The translations under genes and the position numbers were made by a program. The notes beneath the pieces are model-generated. The model had not been told where the DNA came from, made no database searches, and saw only the letters and a program-made list of their open reading frames with translations. From Catenovulum sediminis (GTDB lineage: Bacteria > Pseudomonadota > Gammaproteobacteria > Enterobacterales > Alteromonadaceae), in NCBI RefSeq assembly GCF_040270295.1, contig NZ_JBELOE010000211.1: 64,000 nt of DNA, one strand, 5' to 3'. This document shows, in pieces, positions 54,905 to 62,372 of this stretch (the first letter of the stretch is position 1; each line of letters begins with the position of its first letter).

Positions 54905-55858
54905 TTATTCTTCTTCAACCTGAATTACAATTTTTCCTCTTACATGACCGGTTTCACTTTTTTGCTGTGCTTTCGCTAGGTCTTCTAGTTTAAATACACT
55001 ATCAATTTCTATTTTTAAGAGTTCGCTGTCGATCAGCTTTGCAATTTCAGCCAATTGGTCTGGGTTCGCCTGCACAAAACAAAAGTGGGCGTTAACTTGA
55101 TGTTGAGTCGCAATTTCGTCGTTTGGTACCTCTGCGATAGAAACCAGGCAACCACCTTGTTTTAAAGTCGGCCAAGATTTTTGTAAAACGTCACCACCTA
55201 GCGTGTCAAAAACCATGTCTAGGTTAGACAGGTCACTGAAATCTTGTTGTGTGTAGTCAATAATGTGATCAGCCCCTAGTGTTTTTAAAAACTCGATATT
55301 GCGCGTTGATGCTGTGGTATACACGGTTGCTCCAGCTAGCTTAGCAAGTTGAATGGCCGCAATACCCACACCACCTGCACCGGCATGAATCAATACGCGA
55401 TCGCCTTGCTTGATGTTGCCTATATCTTTAAGCGACTGCCACGCAGTTAAAGTAACCAAAGGTACTGCCGCTGATTTTTGCCAATTTAAAGATTTAGGTT
55501 TAGCGGCTATCTCCTTTTCGGAAACCAAGATATATTCAGCAAAAGCGCCATTTTTCGCTAAATCAGGACGCGCATAAACAGCCTCTCCAATTGACCAGCT
55601 GTTAACGCTTTTACCCACTGACACAATTTCACCCGCAAAATCCCAGCCAAGTGTTAAAGGCAATTGATGTGGGATGATTTCAGCTAAATATCCTTCACGT
55701 ATTTTCCAATCGACGGGATTAACAGCGGCAGCATGTACTTTTACCAGTACTTCCCCTTCACCAGGGGTAGGTATCTCGATATTCTGGATTTCTAAATGTG
55801 CTAAACCACCAAAACTGTGAATTTGAGCCGCTCTCATTTTTTGATTAGATGTATTCAT
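54905..55858 (-). CDS. NADPH-dependent quinone/alkenal oxidoreductase (MDR family)
   Basis: 317 residues from ATG 55858, which has GGAG six bases upstream; an ATG four codons earlier overlaps that site. Zinc-less medium-chain dehydrogenase: PGEGEVLVKVHAAAVNPVDWKIREG near 32-56, GWDFAGEI, and the NADPH loop LIHAGAGGVGIAAIQLAKLAGA near 157-178. Reduces quinones or enones in known relatives. Divergent from a LysR gene that probably controls it. Confidence 0.9.
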   Translation of the reverse strand: MNTSNQKMRAAQIHSFGGLAHLEIQNIEIPTPGEGEVLVKVHAAAVNPVDWKIREGYLAEIIPHQLPLTLGWDFAGEIVSVGKSVNSWSIGEAVYARPDLAKNGAFAEYILVSEKEIAAKPKSLNWQKSAAVPLVTLTAWQSLKDIGNIKQGDRVLIHAGAGGVGIAAIQLAKLAGATVYTTASTRNIEFLKTLGADHIIDYTQQDFSDLSNLDMVFDTLGGDVLQKSWPTLKQGGCLVSIAEVPNDEIATQHQVNAHFCFVQANPDQLAEIAKLIDSELLKIEIDSVFKLEDLAKAQQKSETGHVRGKIVIQVEEE

Positions 55859-55905
55859 TGTTTTCTCCATTTAAATAATTGGCGCCATTGCCTGAACTCT
55901 TTTTT

Positions 55906-55922
55906 AGTGTAGAGAAAACACT
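55906..55922. promoter_or_regulatory. Candidate LysR operator
   Basis: AGTGT-N7-ACACT containing the T-N11-A core of LysR sites, located in the 129-base space between the divergent oxidoreductase and LysR genes. Confidence 0.5.
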
Positions 55923-55987
55923 GTTGCTGGATAAGTACCAATACAAGCATTAGAATGTTTCCAAGTGCTCAACAATGGATGTTTTAT

Positions 55988-56908
55988 ATGACAACTAAAC
56001 GATTAGATTATTTGCCCGCATTGGTTCTATTTGCACGCATAGTGCAATATGGCAGTTTAAGTGGAGCCGCCAAGCATTCAGGGTTAAGTCGTTCGGCCGT
56101 AAGTAAGCAACTGAGCGCGTTAGAAGAAAAGTTAGGTGTGCGTTTACTTCAGCGCAGTACACGTAACGTTAGGTTAACAGAGGCGGGTAAACAAATTCAT
56201 AGCGAAGCGTGCCGTGTGTTAGAAGCTTTTGAAAGTGTAGAAACATTATCAGACGAGATGCAAGGCGAAGTAAATGGCTACCTTAAAGTATCTTGCTCGA
56301 CAGGTATCGGTCGAGTTCATTTAGTACCACTGATCAAACAATTTAATGCGCTTTACCCTAAAGTACATGTACATCTTATGTTAGAAGACCGATTTGTCGA
56401 TCTGATTGATGAACAGATTGATGTTGCCATTCGAGTGGGGCACTTGCCGAATTCTTCACTGATTGCATTGCGTTTGGGGGAAATGGCTTGGGCTGTGTGT
56501 GCCAGCCCCGGCTATTTAGCAAAAAATGGTACACCAAAACAGCCAAAAGACTTATTGCAGCACAATTGTTTATGTTATCGCAATGGACAAAGCTCGTTCG
56601 ACAACTGGTTGTTTAACAGTAATGCTGGAGAAGAGCGTATTGCTATCAAAGGGGCCTTATCTGTTAACGATTCAACTGCGCTGGTACAAGCAGCCGAAGA
56701 TGATCAGGGGATTGTTTGGGTAGATAAAAACTCATTGGGGGATGCTTTAGAACAAGGGCGGCTAGTACAAATTTTACAAGATTATGCGCTGGGCGTCGGT
56801 TATCCCATCTATGCCTTGTACCCAGCTAGGCGACATATGCCAATTAAAACTAGAGTGTTTGTTGACTTTTTAGCCGAACATTTTGCACCTAGAATGCGAT
56901 ACAAATGA
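55988..56908 (+). CDS. LysR-family transcriptional regulator
   Basis: 306 residues from ATG 55988 (open frame starts 11 codons earlier). N-terminal helix-turn-helix GSLSGAAKHSGLSRSAVSKQLSALE and wing LLQRSTRNVRLTEAGK, then the effector domain. Belongs to the group that pairs with oxidoreductases. Immediately after its stop the Rhs fragment begins, so this is the border between core and accessory DNA. Confidence 0.9.
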   Translation: MTTKRLDYLPALVLFARIVQYGSLSGAAKHSGLSRSAVSKQLSALEEKLGVRLLQRSTRNVRLTEAGKQIHSEACRVLEAFESVETLSDEMQGEVNGYLKVSCSTGIGRVHLVPLIKQFNALYPKVHVHLMLEDRFVDLIDEQIDVAIRVGHLPNSSLIALRLGEMAWAVCASPGYLAKNGTPKQPKDLLQHNCLCYRNGQSSFDNWLFNSNAGEERIAIKGALSVNDSTALVQAAEDDQGIVWVDKNSLGDALEQGRLVQILQDYALGVGYPIYALYPARRHMPIKTRVFVDFLAEHFAPRMRYK

Positions 56909-58871
56909 TTGTTTTTTGAACGCTGAGTTTGCATACGTATTCAACTACTTAGACGGAAGTTTGCGCGACAGAGAATTAAACTTCTCAAGTGGATTTAAAA
57001 ACTATAAAGAAGATTATCAATATGATGCGCTTCGTCGTTTAAAAGAACGAAAACTGAATCTAGACGGTTCAATAGCATACGAAAACTACGGCTACAATGG
57101 CTTTGGCGACTTTACCAACAAAAATGGTAAAAACTTCCAATTTGACGATGCGAATAGACACCGGCCTAGCGGATATGATGGTAACGCATTTGCCTATAAC
57201 CTAAATGGTGATATGACATATGCACAAGGTAATACCATAGGTTATTACAGCTTTAATAAACCAAGCAAAATAACTAAAAACGACACCACATGGACTGAGT
57301 TTGTATATGGAATGCAACACGCCAGATATTACCGCCATGACGTGCGCGCCAGTGAAAACAAACACACTTTATATTTAGGCACTGCAGAAAAGGTGTATAC
57401 CACAACCGGTAGCAGGCACAGTTTTGAATATAAGTTTTATATTGGCAACATAGTTATCACCGAAAGCACCAACAATAGCGAAAGCCAAGAAAACTATTTA
57501 CATAAAGACCATTTGGGCAGCCCAGTAACTATTACCGACAAAGCTGGCTTAGTGGTACAACGTACGGTTTACGACCCTTGGGGCAAAAGTAGTAGCATCA
57601 GTGGTGGTTATTCAGGTATCAGCAACCTAATTGAAAGCCGCACTTTTACCGGGCATGAATCTATAGATGATTTAAATATCATCCATATGAATGGTCGAAT
57701 ATACGAACCCTCGTTAGGCCGATTTTTACAGGCAGACCCATTTATCCAATCGCCGAAAAATGGTCAAAATTATAACCGTTACAGTTATGTATTGAATAAC
57801 CCGTTAAGCCATACCGACCCAAGTGGATACTTTTTTAAGAAAATGCTGAAAGGGTTAATGGAATTAACAGGAACTCGACCACTGCTAAGGTCATTGGCAA
57901 AAAATAAGTATTTGAATTTTATTGCGCAAGTTGCGGCATGTGGTTTAGGTGGGCCAATAGGCTGTGCCGCTTATGCAGGCGCCCAAACCTTTGCGGTGAC
58001 TGGCAGTTTAAATGCATCAATCAAAGCCGGTGCAATCGCTTTTGGGACAGCAAAAACATTGCAAAGTATAGGTCAATACTTTGACGGTTTGGATGCAAGC
58101 CGGGGTTGTGCAATAGATACTTATAACTTTGGAGGCAACTGGCTAACAACGGGTGAAATAGCGCAACAAATAACAGCGCATGCAGTGGTGGGTGGCGTAA
58201 GTGCTGAATTACAAGGCGGCAAATTTGGCCATGGATTTTTTGCAGCGGGTGTTACAAAGGGCGCAGGTGGTTTTATGTTGCCGGGTGGTTCAAACTTATC
58301 GACAGGTGAAATAATAGGTGGAACAATTGCCACAGCGGTGATTGGTGGTACAGCGTCTGTTATTGCTGGCGGCAAATTTGAAAATGGAGCAAAAACCGCT
58401 GCATTTCAGTATTTGTTTAATCAGGCTGGTAAAGCTTTAGATAAGTTGGTGGAGAGACAAAAGCGTATATTTGATGCTTCACAAAAACATAAAGCACTTG
58501 CTTTCGAAAAGGAAAGGTTAACTCGTTTGCTTAAGAACGATCCAGAATTACTACTAGCAGAGTTGGAATTAAGTTACGGTTATACTGGTAGTAAGACTAA
58601 TTTGAGACATGCATACAACTCACTTTTAATGGATTTAAACGCACAATCCATTGAGCAAATTGCAATTATGACCAACGACTCAAGTGTAATGTCGAGTATT
58701 GGATATGCTAAAACTTATTCGCCAAAACCAGTAAGTTCATTGGTTTCATTTGCTAAAATGTGGGGCGTTTTTTACAGTCAAAGTGATGTGATTTCTGTAA
58801 CTTACGAAATAAATCACCAATGTGGCTACACGTCGTGCATAGGAGGGATCACTGTTGTTAATTCCAACTAA
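56883..58871 (+). CDS. 5'-truncated Rhs protein with variable tip
   Basis: The open frame starts in the end of lysR, but Rhs similarity begins only near 56935. There is no plausible ribosome site or signal, so this is the 3' part of a larger gene. Core (to about residue 315): YD-type repeats such as YQYDALRRLKER and YGYNGFGDF, then YLHKDHLGSPVTITDKAG, YDPWGKSS and GRFLQADPFIQSP, ending at the LNNPLSHTDPSGYFF boundary. After it comes a 340-residue variable tip: a Gly/Ala-rich hydrophobic segment, then a charged domain I do not recognise. A putative immunity gene overlaps its stop. Confidence 0.82.
   Translation: MHLECDTNDCFLNAEFAYVFNYLDGSLRDRELNFSSGFKNYKEDYQYDALRRLKERKLNLDGSIAYENYGYNGFGDFTNKNGKNFQFDDANRHRPSGYDGNAFAYNLNGDMTYAQGNTIGYYSFNKPSKITKNDTTWTEFVYGMQHARYYRHDVRASENKHTLYLGTAEKVYTTTGSRHSFEYKFYIGNIVITESTNNSESQENYLHKDHLGSPVTITDKAGLVVQRTVYDPWGKSSSISGGYSGISNLIESRTFTGHESIDDLNIIHMNGRIYEPSLGRFLQADPFIQSPKNGQNYNRYSYVLNNPLSHTDPSGYFFKKMLKGLMELTGTRPLLRSLAKNKYLNFIAQVAACGLGGPIGCAAYAGAQTFAVTGSLNASIKAGAIAFGTAKTLQSIGQYFDGLDASRGCAIDTYNFGGNWLTTGEIAQQITAHAVVGGVSAELQGGKFGHGFFAAGVTKGAGGFMLPGGSNLSTGEIIGGTIATAVIGGTASVIAGGKFENGAKTAAFQYLFNQAGKALDKLVERQKRIFDASQKHKALAFEKERLTRLLKNDPELLLAELELSYGYTGSKTNLRHAYNSLLMDLNAQSIEQIAIMTNDSSVMSSIGYAKTYSPKPVSSLVSFAKMWGVFYSQSDVISVTYEINHQCGYTSCIGGITVVNSN
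57272..57545 (+). repeat. Rhs direct repeat, copy A (parent)
   Basis: Segment of the main Rhs gene (AACGACACCACATGG to the ITDKAG codons) that recurs downstream with high identity: copy B 59966-60122, copy C about 61150-61363, and copy D 62202-62265 continuing where C breaks off. Long direct repeats in one orientation would allow recombination between copies. Confidence 0.85.
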
Positions 58872-59313
58872 ATTACGATTTTATGCTTTTGCTTTGTTTA
58901 TAGTTGCTCTTGAATGTAAAGCAGAGCGAAATTACACATATTCTTTGGGAGGCTGTTCTTACAATATTTTAAACACCTACGAGGTTAGTCGTTTTGATTC
59001 AGCATTTGAACAATATCAGCCTGACGGTACCGTGCGAGCGATAAATCATAAAAAAGTAGATATGAGTTATTTAACTGAACTCGTTAGATCGAATGAAATA
59101 ACGTTGATTAACAAAGAAGTTTTGGAAGGTGAGGTTGTTATTTATATTTTTGCGGTTCTTTCATTGAGGGAGCCGAGAAATCGCCTATTTACAAACACTA
59201 TTATTCTAGACGAAGAATTTATGTTAGAGCTAACCGCTGTCCCGAATAAAGATATTCTTGAAATGTTAGGGCATTGTGGTTTTATTCGGGAGTCGAACAC
59301 TTTCGGTGGTTAG
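58855..59313 (+). CDS. Exported putative immunity protein
   Basis: 152 residues from TTG 58855, well supported by AGGAGGG seven bases before it and by a signal peptide (LRFYAFALFIVALECKA). It overlaps the Rhs stop by 17 bases, the standard place for an immunity gene and evidence for coupled translation. No family recognised. Export would mean the cognate tip acts in the periplasm; this is inference. Confidence 0.6.
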   Translation: MLIPTKLRFYAFALFIVALECKAERNYTYSLGGCSYNILNTYEVSRFDSAFEQYQPDGTVRAINHKKVDMSYLTELVRSNEITLINKEVLEGEVVIYIFAVLSLREPRNRLFTNTIILDEEFMLELTAVPNKDILEMLGHCGFIRESNTFGG

Positions 59314-59714
59314 AGGCAATAATTAAAATTTTATGGCTTTTATTATTGGGCGTTTGCTTTGCTGTATCTAGCTCTGATTTGGCACATGAAGATGTGTTAC
59401 AAAGTGTTATCGATAAGCAGTATGTTTACGGCAAAGCTATAACAATTTCAGGTTTTTTGAAAACATCTAATACCGGCTTTGGTGTGTTCAATTATTTGTA
59501 CGGTAGCGCAGAAAAGTTGAATCAAGGTAGCCTGACCAATGTCATATTAGTGTCTGGTCAATACATTTTTATGGGAGATTGCAACAAGCGTCACGTGGTA
59601 ATAAAAGGTCTATTGTCGATTCAACCGAATGTACCTGCGGTTATTTACGACGTAGAGTTGATAAGTGTTTTAGATGAAGAATTAGCCAATCAAAAACAAA
59701 CTTGTTTTGAGTGA
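59274..59714 (+). CDS. Second exported small protein, possible immunity or paralogue
   Basis: Up to 146 residues with a hydrophobic signal (IIKILWLLLLGVCFAVSS) and a secreted beta-rich remainder (GKAITISGFLKTSNTGFGVFNYL). Start uncertain: the TTG at 59274 lies inside the preceding gene. GAGG at 59313-59316 sits five bases before an in-frame ATT at 59322, which would give the cleaner signal peptide. No family recognised. Confidence 0.5.
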   Translation: MWFYSGVEHFRWLEAIIKILWLLLLGVCFAVSSSDLAHEDVLQSVIDKQYVYGKAITISGFLKTSNTGFGVFNYLYGSAEKLNQGSLTNVILVSGQYIFMGDCNKRHVVIKGLLSIQPNVPAVIYDVELISVLDEELANQKQTCFE

Positions 59715-59744
59715 GCGCTACGGCATTAAGAGTTATAGAGTCCA

Positions 59745-59804
59745 CATTAAAAGCTAATCGGTATTTGCATTAAAAGCTAATTTTAAATTACGCTAAAAGC
59801 TAAT
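59745..59804 (+). repeat. Three spaced direct repeats (TTAAAAGCTAAT-like)
   Basis: CATTAAAAGCTAAT at 59745-59758, the same at 59768-59781, and CTAAAAGCTAAT at 59793-59804: a period of about 24 bases, each copy followed by different sequence. They stand exactly before the Fic fragment. Spaced repeats of this kind are found at ends of some transposons as transposase sites; that reading is inference. Confidence 0.7.
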
Positions 59805-60123
59805 TGAACATGTGCGCTCAGGTAACTGGAACCCTGAACAATCTGATGACAGTAGAAAGCATCTAGACGCAATGGCTGCTAGAGGTTATTGGGATGCCTT
59901 TCAACAAGTAAAACTAGCCGTTGAACGTGTACTTAATGGTGAAAACGCTGGTGATGTACTGGTCACTAAAAACGACACCGCATGGACAGCGTTTGTCTAC
60001 GGCATGCAACACGCCAGATATTGCCGCCATGACGTGCGCAGCATTGAAAACAAACACACTTTGTATTTAGGCACTGCAGAAAAGGTGTATACCACAACCG
60101 GTAACAGGCATAGTTTTGAATAA
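59797..60123 (+). pseudogene. Fic-domain fragment fused in frame to Rhs copy B
   Basis: Codons from 59797 to about 59964 read like the N-terminal part of Fic-family proteins (RSGNWNPEQSDDSRKHL, AMAARGYWDAFQQVK, VLNGENAGDVLV), ahead of the missing HPFxxGNGR active site. The frame then runs without a break into Rhs copy B (KNDTAWTAFVYGMQHARY... GNRHSFE) and stops at 60123. No complete domain of either parent remains, so this is a recombination scar rather than a gene. Confidence 0.7.
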
Positions 60124-60467
60124 ACTACATAATCTTGCATTTGAAGCTGCTGCTGAGGTAGATGCGAATTGCACTGGTTGGTGTTTGTTTCCATGGTTAC
60201 GAGGAACTAGAATACATAACGTTTTTGCGCAAAAGGATCGAGCTCTAGGCACAGATTTTTCAGCCGAAATTAGTTATAAAGATCGTTTGGTGCAGCCCTA
60301 TGGACTAGCTGGGAGCGTTAGAGCTGATGCTGTCTATGGAGACATTGCTAATCCCAAGTTTGTTGTTGAGCTCAAGACTGGCTTTTTTAGTTGGGTAAGT
60401 CGAGGCCAAAGCGTATTTAAAGCACTTGCCTAGAAATACAGATATATACCCTCTTAAAGTTCCCTGA
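60116..60467 (+). pseudogene. Orphan Rhs-type nuclease tip, frameshifted
   Basis: The frame from 60116 gives a domain with SVRADAVYGD and FVVELKTG, the Asp...Glu-x-Lys pattern of PD-(D/E)XK nucleases seen in Rhs toxin tips. After about 60395 that frame ends (TAG 60430-60432). The neighbouring frame carries the expected continuation EAKAYLKHLPRNTDIYPLKVP and stops at 60467, 13 bases before the next gene. So one frameshift near 60395-60410 has broken it. Its N-terminus is also out of frame with Rhs copy B. No start of its own is credible. Confidence 0.65.
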
Positions 60468-60480
60468 AAACAGGTTTATT

Positions 60481-61065
60481 ATGACAAAAAACAAACTCAT
60501 CAAGAGTGTATTACAATCGAAAAGCATCTTCTCCAATAAGGAAACGTATTTTTTCTTGGCTCCATTTGGGGACATTTTGAGTGGCTTTTTTTGTGAAATG
60601 ACGCCAAGAGGAGCGTATGTATGGAAATTTGTTTACCCTTTATTTGATATTTCTGGGCAGTTGCATTTGTCATATAGTTCTCGATTAGCCTACCCGGAAG
60701 ATTTTATTGACTATAAAGACGTTGATAAGTCAAAGCTAGCTCAGGAATTTCTCTTTCGAATAGTGGGGCACATTTGTGATGCCTATCAACGCAAGAGTCT
60801 GTCTGGCTTCTTGCAGCTTTGTGAAAGTCGTAGTGGGTTGTTAAATAATGAAGTGATCCAAGCAAGCTATGGTTGCGCTTTAATTTTGGATAGTCAAAAT
60901 GAGTTGGGGTTAAAGTATTTAGAAAAAGCGATACCATATTTGCCGGAAGGTTATAGGGCTAGTTGTTTAAAGGTGATTCATGGACTCCAGGGTGTTCCAA
61001 ATGCACAACAAGCTATTTATGAGCTTAAAGCGGATAATTTGCTGCGTTTAAAAATCAAATACTGA
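60481..61065 (+). CDS. Putative immunity protein of the nuclease tip
   Basis: 194 residues, no signal peptide, mixed alpha/beta. It starts 13 bases after the reconstructed end of the nuclease tip, the spacing expected of a toxin-immunity pair, and cytoplasmic location fits a nuclease. Last third looks helical with repeats (YGCALILDSQNELGLKYLEKAIPYLPEG), a bit TPR-like. No family recognised, function by neighbourhood only. Confidence 0.6.
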   Translation: MTKNKLIKSVLQSKSIFSNKETYFFLAPFGDILSGFFCEMTPRGAYVWKFVYPLFDISGQLHLSYSSRLAYPEDFIDYKDVDKSKLAQEFLFRIVGHICDAYQRKSLSGFLQLCESRSGLLNNEVIQASYGCALILDSQNELGLKYLEKAIPYLPEGYRASCLKVIHGLQGVPNAQQAIYELKADNLLRLKIKY

Positions 61066-61145
61066 GGCTGGACCGCATAAGTACTGAGGGCGTAGTCGGA
61101 ATAATAGATTAAGATATCATAACATCGTTTAAACCACTTTGTGTT

Positions 61146-61363
61146 TGAAACACGCCAGATACTACCGCCATGACGTGCGCGCCAGTAAAAACAAACACAC
61201 TTTGTATTTAGGCACTGCAGAAAAGGTGTATACCACAACCGGTAACAGGCACAGTTTTGAATATAAGTTTTATATTGGCAACATAGTTATCACCGAAAGC
61301 ACCAACAATAGCCAAAGTCAAGAAAACTATTTACACAAAAACCATTTAGGTAGCCTAGTTACC
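61146..61363 (+). pseudogene. Rhs fragment, copy C
   Basis: Reads HARYYRHDVRASKNKHTLYLG to YLHKNHLGSLVT, nearly identical to residues of the main Rhs core. It has no start and breaks off at ACC (61361-61363) where an IS3 transposase tail begins. The continuation of the same Rhs sequence appears at 62202 (copy D), so copies C and D are two halves of one copy. Confidence 0.8.
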
Positions 61364-61461
61364 AAAGAAGGCATTCTGCACTGGGTTATATTACACCACA
61401 CCAGAAGTATATTGAAATGAAAAATGCCGCTTAGAATTTCTACAGTAAAAGTTGACCATTG
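61364..61461 (+). mobile_element. IS3-family transposase C-terminal remnant
   Basis: In the frame beginning CAA AGA AGG at 61363 the codons read QRRHSALGYITPHQKYIEM, then KNAA and TAG at 61434. This is the typical end of an IS3-family OrfB integrase (RRHSALGY... is the signature). About 27 bases further the element probably ends near TTGACCATTGCA. Nothing upstream of the RRH motif survives, so the element is dead. Confidence 0.75.
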
Positions 61462-61465
61462 CAAC

Positions 61466-61756
61466 TTAGGTGGCGTGATAAATCTCTTCAACGTCATCAG
61501 CTGTGTATTCTTGCTGTACTTGCCACAGATCATACTTGGTTTGCTGATTGATCCAAGATTGAGCGGTTCCACCAAAAGCTTTGGCTAACTTAATAGCTAC
61601 TTTAGGCGTAATGCCACGGCGACCATTCACAATTTCGCTTAGTGCCGCTCTGGTCATGCTCATTTTTTCAGCCGTGCCTTTGATGTCCAATTCTAATGGC
61701 TCAAGGTACAACTCTTTTAAAGTTTCACCTGGGTGTGGTGGGTTAAACATCTGCAT
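61466..61756 (-). CDS. higA: HigA-type antitoxin
   Basis: 96-residue XRE-family antitoxin: MFNPPHPGETLKELYLEPL is the HigA opening and the helix-turn-helix is GTAEKMSMTRAALSEIVNGR, followed by ITPKVAIKLAKAFGGTAQSW. GAGGAAG upstream supports the ATG at 61756. It follows higB by 11 bases; in this toxin-first order HigA neutralises HigB and represses the operon. Confidence 0.93.
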   Translation of the reverse strand: MQMFNPPHPGETLKELYLEPLELDIKGTAEKMSMTRAALSEIVNGRRGITPKVAIKLAKAFGGTAQSWINQQTKYDLWQVQQEYTADDVEEIYHAT

Positions 61757-61767
61757 AATATCTTCCT

Positions 61768-62046
61768 CTAATGGTAATCAAGGTAGTCAACAACCTCCGC
61801 ATCACCGTTTTCAAACTTGAATGTTACTCGCCAGTTGCCGCTGACAGTAACAGCATAGTGGTTTTGTAACTCACCCTGAAGAGGGTGTAGCCTCGAACCG
61901 GGATACCTCATATCTTCAATATCCGTTGCTGAATCCAGCTTGGCTAATATGTTTCGCAATCTTTTAACGTGGTCTTGCTTTACGCCTTTCGTGTTACCGG
62001 TCGTGAACAGAGTCTCCAGACCTTTATGTTTAAATGATTTAATCAT
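61768..62046 (-). CDS. higB: HigB-type toxin (RelE/ParE superfamily)
   Basis: 92-residue ribosome-dependent mRNA interferase of the HigB branch: MIKSFKHKGLETLF at the start, KRLRNILAKLDSATDIEDMR in the middle, and GNWRVTFKFENGDAEVVDYLDYH at the end carrying the conserved Arg and His. Full length with no defect seen, so the pair is probably functional. Transcribed leftward toward the IS3 remnant. Confidence 0.93.
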   Translation of the reverse strand: MIKSFKHKGLETLFTTGNTKGVKQDHVKRLRNILAKLDSATDIEDMRYPGSRLHPLQGELQNHYAVTVSGNWRVTFKFENGDAEVVDYLDYH

Positions 62047-62073
62047 CCCAATAGCCTTTTAGTTATGCCTTGA

Positions 62074-62092
62074 GTGTATCGTGTATCGATAC
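62074..62092. promoter_or_regulatory. higBA operator candidate
   Basis: GTATCGATAC at 62083-62092 is a perfect 10-base palindrome, and GTGTATC is directly repeated at 62074-62080 and 62081-62087. It lies 28-46 bases upstream of higB, where HigA would bind to autoregulate. Confidence 0.55.
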
Positions 62093-62201
62093 GTGAGTCA
62101 ATCGGCCGCATGAAATATTTTCCACTGCTGAAGGGTCGTAAAGCCTGAACGCCTATATGAATAATATTGTTTTGGCTTTCAGTTTATTTTTGTATTCACT
62201 A

Positions 62202-62265
62202 ACCATAACCGATAAAACCAGATTAGTAGTACAACGCACGGTTTATAACCCATGTGGAAAATCAG
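62202..62265 (+). pseudogene. Rhs fragment, copy D (continuation of copy C)
   Basis: Codons read TITDKTRLVVQRTVYNPCGKS, matching ITDKAGLVVQRTVYDPWGKS of the main Rhs gene. It starts with ACC, the same triplet at which copy C ends, and decays after about 62265. Confidence 0.7.
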
Positions 62266-62372
62266 TCGTCATACAGCGCGAAAAATTCAGGTAAACCAAA
62301 AATAGCAGTCCTAGACTATACTCAATGAGCAGGTGGAAACGCTCTGCAACTGGGCAAAGAAAAGGGTAGGAT

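Noticed and set aside
61139..61420. 93-codon frame as a real gene
   Set aside because: It is Rhs copy C running out of frame into the IS3 remnant; no start signal and no complete domain.
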